From CALVZT01 sp964368755 (lineage in GTDB: Bacteria; Bacillota; Clostridia; Christensenellales; UBA1242), in the NCBI GenBank assembly GCA_964368755.1, contig CAYJCR010000012.1, positions 1-23,760 on the forward strand: a stretch of DNA of 23,760 bases. The letters run 5' to 3'. The position numbers and the translations under genes were made by a program. This document shows, piece after piece, positions 1 to 7,175 of the stretch. The notes beneath the pieces were generated by a model, which was not told where the DNA came from, ran no database searches, and was given only the letters and a program-made list of their open reading frames with translations. The first letter of the stretch is position 1; each line of letters opens with the position of its first letter.

Positions 1-15
1 TTTGCGAGTATTTTT

Positions 16-85
16 GAAGGGAATAATCAAACCCCTGACCATCTGTTCCGTAGACCAACGCTCTATCCAGCTGAGCTAGCGGCGC
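16..85 (-). tRNA. Degenerate tRNA-Arg(ACG)-like sequence, probably non-functional
   Basis: Read on the minus strand from position 85, the sequence has a 7-nt 5' acceptor strand (GCGCCGC), TA, a good D arm (GCTC/GAGC with GG in the loop) and an anticodon loop CTACGGA, which gives anticodon ACG (arginine). From there it decays. The anticodon stem has a G-A mismatch. The T arm is AGGGG/TCCCT with a 9-nt loop, where 7 is normal, and TTTGA replaces TTCGA. The place where the 3' acceptor strand should be (about 11-17) reads TCAAAAA and cannot pair with GCGCCGC. No CCA end follows. The 5' half is clearly tRNA-Arg. Functionality is doubtful: it may be a pseudogene, a tRNA whose 3' end was replaced by recombination, or a contig artefact. 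Confidence 0.6.
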
Positions 86-262
86 ATGTAAATAATAATA
101 TGATAAAGAAATATAATTGTTGGCGTTGTCGCTCATTAGACAAGCAACAAGGGGAGAGAGTTCGCTCTCGGAGATTGTGCGCAGTCGCCATTTCACGAAG
201 TGAATAGTAACTATGCAAAATTGCAAACAATCAATATAAAAGCAGTAACACTTCTAGCGAAC
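86..262 (-). ncRNA. Hairpin-rich leader or possible small RNA upstream of the tRNA-like sequence
   Basis: This stretch of about 175 nt lies between a strong minus-strand promoter and the tRNA-like sequence and has no convincing ORF. It holds three compact hairpins: 192-196 with 200-204 (TTCAC/GTGAA, 3-nt loop); 156-160 with 165-169 (GAGAG/CTCTC, 4-nt loop); and a two-part stem in which 117-122 pairs with 145-150 and 126-130 pairs with 139-143. No T-tract follows them, so none is an intrinsic terminator. It could be a long precursor leader removed by RNase P or other RNases, or an independent structured RNA. I do not recognise 6S RNA, SRP RNA, RNase P RNA or a T-box. That it is a separate RNA is inference. 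Confidence 0.3.
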
Positions 263-268
263 GGTATA

Positions 269-297
269 AGTATATAGCCAAAATAGTTTTTTGTCAA
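269..297 (-). promoter_or_regulatory. Near-consensus sigma-A promoter for the leader/tRNA-like RNA
   Basis: On the minus strand TTGACA (297-292) is followed after 17 nt by TATACT (274-269), which predicts a start near 262. This is one of the best promoters in the window, as is usual for stable RNA genes, and it points away from the lipoprotein gene at 362. Confidence 0.7.
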
Positions 298-361
298 TCT
301 CTTTAATTATTTTTTAGCATATACTGTTTGGTTTTTTGATAACATTTGATATAATGAAGGC

Positions 362-1690
362 ATGAAAAAGAGAAGTTTTGTTTTTTATATTGTATTTGTG
401 GTCATGTTGATTGTCATTCCCTGTGTGATGATTGGTTGTGGTGGCAAAGAAGATGTTTGTAAGGTGTCTTTTGAACTCAACAACGGGCAAACGATTGTCC
501 CAAAATATGTTGAGAAAGGCGCCGTTATCAAAGTTGACTCTCCGACAAAAAAGGATTATACATTTGGAGGGTGGTACACTGATGCCAATCTTCAAACCCA
601 GTGGGACATAGATACGCACGTTGTTGAAGATGTCATGACTTTGTATGCAAAGTGGCTTGCTCATCCTATATTAACATATGATTTGGTTGGTGGATTCTGC
701 AAAGAAAGCACTTCTGTTGTTATGCAAAGTACAAGCGGTGGGACGGTGACGCTTATCGACAAATCGAAGGTTGAAAAGCCAGGGTTTAACTTTCTTGGTT
801 GGTCAACTACTATTGATGGAAGTTTGTGTGCAAATAGCATTGAAGTAAAAAAGAACACCACTATATATGCAAAGTGGCAAAAAAAGACTTCTGCAAACAC
901 CGTTACAAATATGTATTATGATGTTTTAGCTAAACTGTCCGAACTCGAATATCTTGCAGGAGAGTTCAAAAAGACAAGCAATGTAAGTACGAGTGTGGAA
1001 AACTTGACTCTCAACTATATACGTGGGGCGAGATATAATACTACACAATGGAATATTCTTGCAGGAAGTAGCAATACAGCATTTGAGAGATATGTTCAAG
1101 AGAACAGCTCTATTCAGATAGCCAACCTACAGTCAATAGGAGAGTGGGAGCCTGTGTCGGGAGCTGGCAAGATAGACTTCGTGCATATGATGGCAACCCT
1201 CAACATGTTCACAAGAAGTGGTGGCACAATGCTGCTACCAGACCTAGGAGGCTGGGGTGGAGACCTTGCACAGTTTGCCAAAGAGCTTAAAGATTCTAAG
1301 GGAACTCTTGCGACTTCTGCACTTCAAACATATGCAAACAGTACAATTGCATCAACTAGCTCTACCTTTGGGCTTGCTGATATGAATAGCGATATGGATG
1401 CTGTCAATATATATCGATTGATGACAGAGTGTAAGTATTCTATTGCCAAGGCTTTTGAAGTATATTATTCAACTCAAGTATCAACAAGAAAAAACATGTT
1501 CAAAGTTATGTTGCTCAAAGACACTAATATATCTACCAAAAATGATTTTGTAGAATATATTAAGACAAGACTATCTTCCAACTATTATATAGATAGATTA
1601 TTGACAGACAGTTATTCTTTGAAATATACAGGAACTGATGCAAGATATTTTACATGTGCCATTCAAGCTTTTGCAAATTACGCTTATTGA
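362..1690 (+). CDS. Lipoprotein with two InlB-type (Listeria-Bacteroides) repeats
   Basis: A 442-aa protein. Residues 1-25 form a signal peptide (KKR, then a hydrophobic stretch) ending in a lipobox, MIG before Cys26, so it is expected to be lipid-anchored outside the membrane. Two tandem InlB/Flg_new-type beta-grasp repeats follow, at about 33-98 and 101-172. Each has the family hallmarks: an internal GGWYT or LGWST motif and a terminal YAKW. In surface proteins these repeats usually act as spacer or binding modules. The C-terminal 270 residues (about 175-442) are rich in Ser, Thr and Asn and I do not recognise them. The start is supported by the signal peptide. GAAGG lies only 1 nt before the ATG, and a TATAAT at 350-355 would put the transcript start at the ATG, so the true 5' end is unclear. 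The next gene is 18 nt downstream and probably co-transcribed. Confidence 0.85.
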   Translation: MKKRSFVFYIVFVVMLIVIPCVMIGCGGKEDVCKVSFELNNGQTIVPKYVEKGAVIKVDSPTKKDYTFGGWYTDANLQTQWDIDTHVVEDVMTLYAKWLAHPILTYDLVGGFCKESTSVVMQSTSGGTVTLIDKSKVEKPGFNFLGWSTTIDGSLCANSIEVKKNTTIYAKWQKKTSANTVTNMYYDVLAKLSELEYLAGEFKKTSNVSTSVENLTLNYIRGARYNTTQWNILAGSSNTAFERYVQENSSIQIANLQSIGEWEPVSGAGKIDFVHMMATLNMFTRSGGTMLLPDLGGWGGDLAQFAKELKDSKGTLATSALQTYANSTIASTSSTFGLADMNSDMDAVNIYRLMTECKYSIAKAFEVYYSTQVSTRKNMFKVMLLKDTNISTKNDFVEYIKTRLSSNYYIDRLLTDSYSLKYTGTDARYFTCAIQAFANYAY

Positions 1691-1708
1691 TTTTACAAAG
1701 GAAAAACA

Positions 1709-2536
1709 ATGAAATTTTTTGATTACAAAATGCAATACTTTAATATGTCACATATTGGTTGGTTAATTGTATGTCCAATAATAATTGTCGCTATTTATTT
1801 CATTTTTAGGCATCGCAGTCAGAAGGCAAAGTTTTGGGCACTCATGAGTATGTGCATATTTAACATTTGCATATACCTTCCGTATAAGTTCTATATGTGT
1901 ATATCTATAGGTTCGCCAATACTTGACGAACTACCTTTGCACTTGTGTAGCTTCAATCTTATTCTTATGCCAATAGCATTACTTACAAAGAATACAAAGT
2001 TGTTTGCGTATTTCTTTTATGTAACAGATTTTGCTTCGTTGGCAGGAATCCTATTCTTTGGGACAATATTTCTCGGTCAACCAATATATAGTTTTGATAT
2101 AATTGTATACTTTGTTTATCACACCTGCCTTATAGGTATATCGCTATTGATAGTTGCATTTGGAATATATAAACCAAAGATGTTCGATATTGTATGGGCC
2201 TATGGAATACTAGTAACCTTTGCTTGTATTGCACATTGCATCAATATATTGTTTAGATGGACGGGTTGGAGTCCAACAGCAAATTATTTTGTTACTATGG
2301 GTGAGCAAGGGAATATTGCGTGTGACTTTTTGATGAAAATTATCCCAGTGCCACTACTATATTTCTTGCCGGCAGTGTTGGTATTGAGTGGTGCGTCGTT
2401 CGTAATGTATTGGATATCTACAAAAATGCAAAGCCAAAATAAAACAGTCGCTACAAAGAATAAAGGTGTGTCATCAAGCGCAATTAACACATCTTCTATA
2501 GATGATGAAGAATTGCACAACGAGTTTCGTAGCTAA
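1709..2536 (+). CDS. YwaF/TMEM164-like integral membrane protein
   Basis: A 275-aa polytopic protein with about seven hydrophobic segments and a polar, Ser/Thr/Asn/Lys-rich cytoplasmic-looking tail after about residue 243. The motif ELPLHLCSF (Glu74 to Phe82), at the start of the third hydrophobic segment, is the hallmark of the bacterial YwaF family (TIGR02206-like), which is related to eukaryotic TMEM164. TMEM164 has been described as an acyltransferase-like lipid enzyme; the bacterial function is not established, so I do not infer an activity. It has an AAAGGA ribosome site before ATG 1709, lies 18 nt after the lipoprotein gene and ends before a terminator at 2572-2606, making a likely two-gene operon. 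A distant relative lies at 18593-19426. Confidence 0.75.
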   Translation: MKFFDYKMQYFNMSHIGWLIVCPIIIVAIYFIFRHRSQKAKFWALMSMCIFNICIYLPYKFYMCISIGSPILDELPLHLCSFNLILMPIALLTKNTKLFAYFFYVTDFASLAGILFFGTIFLGQPIYSFDIIVYFVYHTCLIGISLLIVAFGIYKPKMFDIVWAYGILVTFACIAHCINILFRWTGWSPTANYFVTMGEQGNIACDFLMKIIPVPLLYFLPAVLVLSGASFVMYWISTKMQSQNKTVATKNKGVSSSAINTSSIDDEELHNEFRS

Positions 2537-2571
2537 TAACAGCACATAGCTATCAAATATGGCTAATAAAT

Positions 2572-2606
2572 AACAACACTTACAACAAAAAGTGTTGTTT
2601 TATTTT
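2572..2606 (+). terminator. Intrinsic terminator of the lipoprotein/membrane protein unit
   Basis: A perfect 10-bp stem (AACAACACTT at 2572-2581 with AAGTGTTGTT at 2590-2599) is followed by TTATTTT. It separates this unit from the next promoter. Confidence 0.8.
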
Positions 2607-2620
2607 GTGCAAATTGGATA

Positions 2621-2649
2621 TTGCAATTTATCATTAAATATAGTATAAT
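2621..2649 (+). promoter_or_regulatory. Promoter of the 349-aa unknown gene
   Basis: TTGCAA (2621-2626), a 17-nt spacer and a perfect TATAAT (2644-2649). The predicted start near 2656 leaves a 5' leader of about 27 nt before ATG 2683. Confidence 0.7.
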
Positions 2650-2682
2650 TATTAACATTGATATATGTGGGAGAGAACAAAT

Positions 2683-3732
2683 ATGAATGATAATTTTAAG
2701 AAACCAATATTTTTGAAGGATCAAAACGTTATTGCCGGTGTTGATACTATATTATATAGAGATGCAGAGCTTGTAAAGACTCTTACTAAGTTTGCAAGCA
2801 GAGTCAATTACAGTTCTTTGACTAATACTGCAGCAAATATTGTTAACAATATGTCGGGTACATTTGGTAAAATTGCGCAAGTGGCGAACGATACTGTTAG
2901 AGAATGCAACAAAGAATTGGCAAGAACTATTTCTATAGATCCAACGGCAAGCAGAGTGATAAGAGGTCTTACTAAGTGTAGGGATTTGGGGACTAACAAT
3001 TTTATTATTGTAGATGAACTACCATGCGTATGTACAAAAGCTTTTTCGACTGATTCAGTAGCCAGAGCTGTCAATGGTACTTTTAATAGTAACAAGTTGC
3101 GATATGTAGACAGCTGTATGGATATGTGCACATTTGCACTTGACAAAGATGCAGATTTCTTTATAAGCGATGATCCAAAGCAATGTTATAGATTTATTAG
3201 ACAGAATAATAGTGCAGAAGTTATATATTTTATTCCAAAGAATCCTGCAGACTTTTCTTTTAAAGAGAAGTTTATGGCAAAAATGCTAGCTAAGTTTGGA
3301 GTAAGATCAACAAACTCATGGAAGATAGTGGGTGAACACATAGTGGAAAGATCTTGCAGTTGTCGTGAAGAAAATAGCACCAGAAAGTCAGTAGAAGAGA
3401 GTCCATCTCCATATGGAGAAATAATGTGTGAGCCAGGGTATACTAGAGTTGATGCTTTTGACCACTCTGATGCTGTAAAAAAATACATCGACCCAACTCT
3501 AAAAACATATAGAGAATATGTTGAAGAGCTTCTTGCGAAGAGTAATGAAAAGTCCCAAGATCATCGTGATAGCCAAGACAATCGTCCACTCAATGCAAAT
3601 AGAATTGATAACCTTGCAGACAACAAACAATCGCAAGAAAATGTTTTGAAAGGGACGCCTTCGAGTGTTGCAAACGGACAAGGGGCTTCGAGTGATAATG
3701 TCAATAACTCTGACCCAACCGAAGGTGACTAA
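2683..3732 (+). CDS. Uncharacterised 349-aa protein with Cys pairs and a low-complexity tail
   Basis: I do not recognise this protein. It has no signal peptide or membrane segment. The body (about 1-245) contains closely spaced cysteine groups CVC, CMDMC and CSC and a stretch DKDADFFISDD, which could suggest metal or redox chemistry but matches no motif I know. From about 285 the sequence becomes polar and low in complexity (Ser, Asp, Asn, Gln), probably disordered. An in-frame ATG lies 18 nt upstream at 2665, but the ribosome site GGGAG (2669-2673) lies inside that extension, so ATG 2683 (9-nt spacing) is preferred. The gene has its own promoter and terminator, so it looks monocistronic. That it is coding is well supported; its function is unknown. 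Confidence 0.75.
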   Translation: MNDNFKKPIFLKDQNVIAGVDTILYRDAELVKTLTKFASRVNYSSLTNTAANIVNNMSGTFGKIAQVANDTVRECNKELARTISIDPTASRVIRGLTKCRDLGTNNFIIVDELPCVCTKAFSTDSVARAVNGTFNSNKLRYVDSCMDMCTFALDKDADFFISDDPKQCYRFIRQNNSAEVIYFIPKNPADFSFKEKFMAKMLAKFGVRSTNSWKIVGEHIVERSCSCREENSTRKSVEESPSPYGEIMCEPGYTRVDAFDHSDAVKKYIDPTLKTYREYVEELLAKSNEKSQDHRDSQDNRPLNANRIDNLADNKQSQENVLKGTPSSVANGQGASSDNVNNSDPTEGD

Positions 3733-3773
3733 TAATAGATTGTTATAATATTCAATAAAATATTATTATAAAC

Positions 3774-3814
3774 AAAAACAAGTTGTTAAGCAATTGCTGA
3801 CAGCTTGTTTTTTT
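3774..3814 (+). terminator. Intrinsic terminator of the 349-aa gene
   Basis: AAAAACAAG (3774-3782) pairs with CTTGTTTTT (3804-3812). The loop contains a further palindrome, AGCAATTGCT, and the right arm runs into seven T (3808-3814). Confidence 0.75.
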
Positions 3815-3980
3815 GTAACAAAATATATATGATTGTCAAAATAATTTTTGGTTTGCGACATTATTTTACAATAAAACAGCCACAAAATATTTGACAATTT
3901 TATTGTGCTAATTGCACAAAAATATTTACAAAAATTAATAAAATCGCTTAATAATAGACATTTATTTCTGCAATAAATAT
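3815..3980. other. AT-rich gene-free stretch with operator-like inverted repeats
   Basis: The gap of about 345 nt between 3733 and 4078 holds a terminator on its left and a promoter on its right. Between them I see no credible gene. It contains inverted repeats TTGTGC/GCACAA (3903-3908, 3914-3919) and ACAAT/ATTGT (3894-3898, 3902-3906). A third, TGCAA/TTGCA (3969-3973, 3982-3986), overlaps the -35 element. They could bind a regulator or be chance in AT-rich DNA. Confidence 0.35.
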
Positions 3981-3981
3981 T

Positions 3982-4009
3982 TTGCATTAAATAGAGATAT
4001 CTATATAAT
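3982..4009 (+). promoter_or_regulatory. Promoter of the 128-aa unknown gene
   Basis: TTGCAT (3982-3987), a 16-nt spacer and TATAAT (4004-4009). The predicted start near 4016 gives a leader of about 60 nt before ATG 4079. Confidence 0.6.
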
Positions 4010-4078
4010 GAAAATGTTTTTTGAAAGGCATCAATAGTTGCTTCAATATATCACTATATTATCAAAAGGAGTAAAATA

Positions 4079-4465
4079 ATGATTAAAGGCAAAGAGAAGG
4101 GTAATTTGTACGAACTAGCAAAATTGGCTAAGAATAGGCTAAGAAAAAATACATACGAAGAGGAAAAAGTTGTTATTCCTCATAAGACTTCGATAATGAT
4201 AATGCCAAAGAAAGAAGAAAAAGTTTTTACTCCAACGATAATAGTTAACAACAAAGAAGAAATGTTATACAAAAAAGTTTGCGCGCTTATAAGTAGTGGC
4301 TCGCTCAATCCCGTAGGCGAGCTTATTGACTCCAAAGCAATACTCGGATTGGATACCGAAGCAAAGCAAAAATATATCAAAGGCATGGCAGAAAAGTTCA
4401 AAGAACTAAAGAATAGATACTTTAGAGAGCAAATGTTAGGATCTAGCCGTGTAAGTTATTGTTAA
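4079..4465 (+). CDS. Uncharacterised 128-aa basic protein
   Basis: A small, lysine-rich cytoplasmic protein with no signal peptide or membrane helix. An N-terminal half of charged, probably flexible sequence (1-55) leads to a compact, likely helical C-terminal part (about 60-120), containing LISSGSLNPVGELID, and a Lys/Glu-rich helix near the end. I do not recognise the family. Support for coding is good: AAGGAG at 4066-4071 spaced 7 nt from ATG, a clear promoter upstream and a terminator right after the stop. The basic charge would suit nucleic-acid or ribosome binding, but that is only a guess. Confidence 0.7.
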   Translation: MIKGKEKGNLYELAKLAKNRLRKNTYEEEKVVIPHKTSIMIMPKKEEKVFTPTIIVNNKEEMLYKKVCALISSGSLNPVGELIDSKAILGLDTEAKQKYIKGMAEKFKELKNRYFREQMLGSSRVSYC

Positions 4466-4519
4466 AAAAACCATACGCTTGTTGTCTCGATATTGGACAA
4501 TTGGGCGTATGGCTTTTTT
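4464..4519. terminator. Bidirectional terminator between convergent genes
   Basis: CCATACGC (4471-4478) pairs with GCGTATGG (4505-4512). An A-run on the left (4464-4470) and a T-run on the right (4514-4519) let it serve both the 128-aa gene and the convergent sirtuin gene, whose stop lies at 4520. Confidence 0.8.
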
Positions 4520-5239
4520 CTACATAGTTTCGCTTTCGGATAATTGAGAGAAGACATTGTCAGCTTTGTCATGGAAGACAAGAGTTGCCTTGTCTTCGTA
4601 GTCTATTGGCTCATCATTGATAATAACAATGTCGCTTGTGTAACAGTAGTTGAGAAGATTCATATCTGCTGTGACTTGTAATCTAGTGCCTATGACCAAG
4701 ACAAGGTCTGCACACGACATACATTGCTTCGCGTATTGGAACTTAGGTCTATCTACATTCTCGTCATATAGGGTAACGTGGGGCTTGTATAAGCCTCCAC
4801 AGTCACAATGATTGCCTTGTTGCATAATCTCATCCAAAGATTTGCCTTCACAACAATCTTCACAACTCCATTTGTTGAGATTGCCATGGAGTTCTGTTAC
4901 TCCAAGGCTACCGGCTTTTGAATGAAGGCCATCAACATTCTGAGTAAAGATCCTTACGGTTTCGCGTTTTTGCAGATCAGCTAGATATTTGTGAGCAAAA
5001 GTTGGCTTGAGGTCTGGATGATAAAGAAAAGTCTTAACAAAGTCACAAAACTCATCTGGATGCTCGTAAAAAAAGTCATGAGAAAGATATCTCTCCGGCT
5101 CATATGGTAGATCTGTTCTATTGTATATTGTCTTGAAGTCGTCGATACCACTTGAAGTTGATATGCCAGCACCTGTCAATACAGTAATAAGGTTTGATTT
5201 TTTGATTAGTTCTTTTAATTTTAATATTTTTTCGTCCAT
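4520..5239 (-). CDS. Sir2-family NAD-dependent protein deacylase (sirtuin)
   Basis: This 239-aa protein is a single-domain bacterial sirtuin, which removes acyl groups from protein lysines using NAD. Visible motifs are the NAD loop TGAGIS (22-27) followed by SGIDDF (30-35), TQNVDGLH (99-106) and the catalytic histidine in ELHGN (His118). Zinc ligands are Cys126, Cys129, Cys145 and Cys147 in a CxxC...CxC arrangement, against the usual CxxC...CxxC. Other departures from the usual pattern are DDF in place of PDF, YDE in place of FGE (158-160) and GTRL in place of GTSL. These may shift acyl preference or lower activity. The start is set by GGAGG (5249-5245) before ATG 5239. It is divergent from the deaminase gene and convergent with the 128-aa gene, and probably monocistronic. 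Confidence 0.9.
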   Translation of the reverse strand: MDEKILKLKELIKKSNLITVLTGAGISTSSGIDDFKTIYNRTDLPYEPERYLSHDFFYEHPDEFCDFVKTFLYHPDLKPTFAHKYLADLQKRETVRIFTQNVDGLHSKAGSLGVTELHGNLNKWSCEDCCEGKSLDEIMQQGNHCDCGGLYKPHVTLYDENVDRPKFQYAKQCMSCADLVLVIGTRLQVTADMNLLNYCYTSDIVIINDEPIDYEDKATLVFHDKADNVFSQLSESETM

Positions 5240-5264
5240 TATTTCCTCCGACGATGATAGGCAG

Positions 5265-5293
5265 ATTATATCATAACAAAGAGATTTCGTAAA
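5265..5293 (-). promoter_or_regulatory. Promoter of the sirtuin gene
   Basis: On the minus strand TTTACG (5293-5288), a 17-nt spacer and TATAAT (5270-5265). The -35 matches 4 of 6. Confidence 0.5.
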
Positions 5294-5464
5294 GCATTTT
5301 TTTTGGAAGCAATTGTAAACAGTTGCCTAATAAAAACGTTTTATAAAAACAAGCATTTGTGATAATATAATAATATGATATCAAAGTAATGTTGTGAACA
5401 ATGTTTTGCTAGCCATAATTATTTGGTTGCAAGGAAACCTTGTTGTTGCAAATAGGAGATACTA

Positions 5465-5920
5465 ATGAACAAGTTTATGAAAGCAGCTATTGAAGAAGCG
5501 AATCTAGGCATAGACAATGGACATGGAGGTCCGTTTGGTTCCGTTGTAGTGCGCAAAGGTAAAATTGTTGGCAGAGGGCACAATACTGTTGTCCATGACA
5601 ATGACCCAACTTCGCATGGTGAGATTATGGCAATAAGAGATGCTTGTCGCAATCTCGGCACATATGACCTTACAGGTTGTGATATCTATACGACATCAGA
5701 GCCTTGCCCTATGTGTCTTGGTGCTGTGCTTTGGTCCAATATTGACAAAGTGTACTATGGTTGCAATCAAGAAGATGCAGATAAGATAGGATTCAGAGAC
5801 AAGATATTCTACAAGATGATGAAGAAAAAAGAACTTGGGACTCTCAACGAAGTAGATAGACAAGAGTGCCTCAAAGTTTTTGACAAATATGACCATCTTG
5901 ACAACAAAAAGATATATTAA
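5465..5920 (+). CDS. guaD: Guanine deaminase (CDA-fold, GuaD type)
   Basis: A 151-aa zinc deaminase of the cytidine-deaminase fold. The zinc site is formed by His51 in the HGE motif, with Glu53 as proton shuttle, and by Cys81 and Cys84 in PCPMC. Several features match Bacillus-type guanine deaminase, which turns guanine into xanthine, better than the tRNA deaminase TadA: the GGPFG motif (21-25), DPTSHGE, the GFRDKIFYK region after the zinc site, the length (B. subtilis GuaD is about 156 aa) and a C-terminal tyrosine after NKKI. A TadA or other purine deaminase role cannot be excluded without a tree. AGGAG (5454-5458) precedes ATG 5465. The leader contains a small hairpin, CAAGG/CCTTG (5430-5442). 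No other purine gene is nearby. Confidence 0.82.
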   Translation: MNKFMKAAIEEANLGIDNGHGGPFGSVVVRKGKIVGRGHNTVVHDNDPTSHGEIMAIRDACRNLGTYDLTGCDIYTTSEPCPMCLGAVLWSNIDKVYYGCNQEDADKIGFRDKIFYKMMKKKELGTLNEVDRQECLKVFDKYDHLDNKKIY

Positions 5921-5935
5921 GTCGGAAGATAAAAT

Positions 5936-5964
5936 AAAAAAACTCTATTAAATAGAGTTTTTTT
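5936..5964. terminator. Bidirectional terminator between guaD and the amidohydrolase-like gene
   Basis: CTCTAT (5943-5948) pairs with ATAGAG (5952-5957) over a 3-nt loop. Seven A (5936-5942) and seven T (5958-5964) flank it and extend the stem, giving a terminator in both directions for convergent genes. Confidence 0.8.
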
Positions 5965-6009
5965 GTTAGAACAAATGAGTTTTATTATCTATTAATACAA
6001 CGACAAGCG

Positions 6010-6651
6010 TTATTGTTCTTTGATAAGATTAATACATTTGGTTAGGCTTGAGATCAACTTGTCGAGTTTGTTAATATTCTTTGGATTGTTAGTTATTCCA
6101 CAGTTAACTTCGATTTGCAAGGTCCATAGCCCATAAGTGCTAGAGAAGGCTCCAGATATTGTCTTCTCAGGAGCAGAAAAAGGTTTGTCTATTGCTACAT
6201 AGAATCCGTCACTTTCCAAGATATTGACAATCTTCTCGAATAGTTCTGGATTGTTCTTGACATTAAGTCCAAGGTTGGTACCCAAGTTGATATCACATTC
6301 TCTGTTCGATGCAAGTCCGTGGAAGTCCAATATATACTTGATATTATTCGACAATACATACTGTGCCATGTCTTTGCGATACTGACAGTTTTTGTCAAAA
6401 TTGGCATCGTCCATTTTATTCTTTGTTTTGATAATAAGTGGGGTTGAGGTCTGCGAAGCAAGTGCTATTGCTAGTCTTGCGCTACCGATCTCTGCAACCT
6501 TGATCTTGCATAGGCGCACTTGTGACACTCCGTGAGGTGCAGACAAAAGTAGTGGACTATTGCCAGCCACAATTGTATGACCGAGACTAGAGTATTGCTC
6601 TGCATTTAGGTATGGAGCAGAGAGCTTAGTAAACTTGCGAAATGATGACAT
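6010..6651 (-). CDS. N-formylglutamate amidohydrolase-like zinc hydrolase
   Basis: This 213-aa protein resembles the N-formylglutamate deformylase/amidohydrolase family, zinc enzymes that release formate from N-formyl amino acids. Family-like motifs are SAPHG (His40), a central DD-AN (81-84), DFHG (109-112, His111) and a late QIEVN whose Glu could be the general base. The protein is shorter than typical histidine-pathway enzymes (about 250-270 aa), and no hut genes are nearby, so the substrate is uncertain. It begins 17 nt after the stop of a GNAT acetyltransferase gene, with AGGAG before ATG 6651, and the two are probably co-transcribed. An acyl-transferring enzyme and an amide hydrolase side by side suggests modified amino acids or small amides, as inference. 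Confidence 0.7.
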   Translation of the reverse strand: MSSFRKFTKLSAPYLNAEQYSSLGHTIVAGNSPLLLSAPHGVSQVRLCKIKVAEIGSARLAIALASQTSTPLIIKTKNKMDDANFDKNCQYRKDMAQYVLSNNIKYILDFHGLASNRECDINLGTNLGLNVKNNPELFEKIVNILESDGFYVAIDKPFSAPEKTISGAFSSTYGLWTLQIEVNCGITNNPKNINKLDKLISSLTKCINLIKEQ

Positions 6652-6668
6652 ATTATTCTCCTAATTTA

Positions 6669-7139
6669 TCAAAAGTCATATTTGTACAACTCAGCGATAC
6701 CACCATCGTTTTTCTCGACATATTGAACAAAGGTAAAGCCAAGTTTTTTGTAAAAATCTGGGGCTTGGTCAGTCCAGACATATGCTGTTGGGTATCCAAA
6801 TGACTGTATAAGATCTTTTGCTTTATTGACAAGGATCGCACCGTAACCTTTGCCTTTGTATTTGTCCAATATTAACACGCTAGATATCCAAGGAAAAATC
6901 TCAGGGTACTTGTTAAGATTTTTGAGCCTCAATCTGCAAAAACCAACAAGATCGTTTTCCTCAAATAGTGCAAAACCACAAGGAACGCTGTCTTTAGTTG
7001 TAGCGTACTCATTGCTAAACTCTACAATTTTGTCTTGAAGATTGAGTTGTGGATTGAACTTGCTCCATTGGTTGAAGTGTAGAGTTGCAATCTGTTGTAA
7101 AGTATTTTTGTCAATATCACAAAACATTCGTATATCCAT
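6669..7139 (-). CDS. GNAT-family N-acetyltransferase
   Basis: A 156-aa single-domain GNAT enzyme using acetyl-CoA to acetylate an amine. The acetyl-CoA-binding motif A is visible as VLILDKYKGKGYG (about 88-100), giving the R/KGKGYG pyrophosphate loop. The C-terminal YVWTDQAPDFYKKLGF is the typical end of strand 5 and motif B. The substrate cannot be told from sequence. AGAGGA lies about 10 nt before ATG 7139. First gene of a two-gene unit with the amidohydrolase-like gene. A perfect 8-bp inverted repeat at 7176-7195 lies just upstream of its likely -10 (TATAGT, 7168-7163). Confidence 0.85.
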   Translation of the reverse strand: MDIRMFCDIDKNTLQQIATLHFNQWSKFNPQLNLQDKIVEFSNEYATTKDSVPCGFALFEENDLVGFCRLRLKNLNKYPEIFPWISSVLILDKYKGKGYGAILVNKAKDLIQSFGYPTAYVWTDQAPDFYKKLGFTFVQYVEKNDGGIAELYKYDF

Positions 7140-7175
7140 AGTTACCGATCCTCTTTATATGTACTATAAGAGTAA

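Noticed and set aside
1..300. Prophage or integrative element attachment site at the tRNA-like sequence
   Set aside because: No integrase, phage or conjugation gene is seen nearby and no direct repeat of the tRNA 3' end is visible in the window. It stays only as one explanation of the degenerate tRNA.
3766..3987. A 73-codon minus-strand open frame in the gap before the 128-aa gene
   Set aside because: It runs through the upstream terminator and the -35 region, has no ribosome site I can see and is rich in Cys, Phe and Ile as expected of AT-rich noncoding DNA.
5430..5442. Purine riboswitch in the guaD leader
   Set aside because: The small CAAGG/CCTTG hairpin is isolated. I cannot find the three-way junction and conserved loops of a purine riboswitch.
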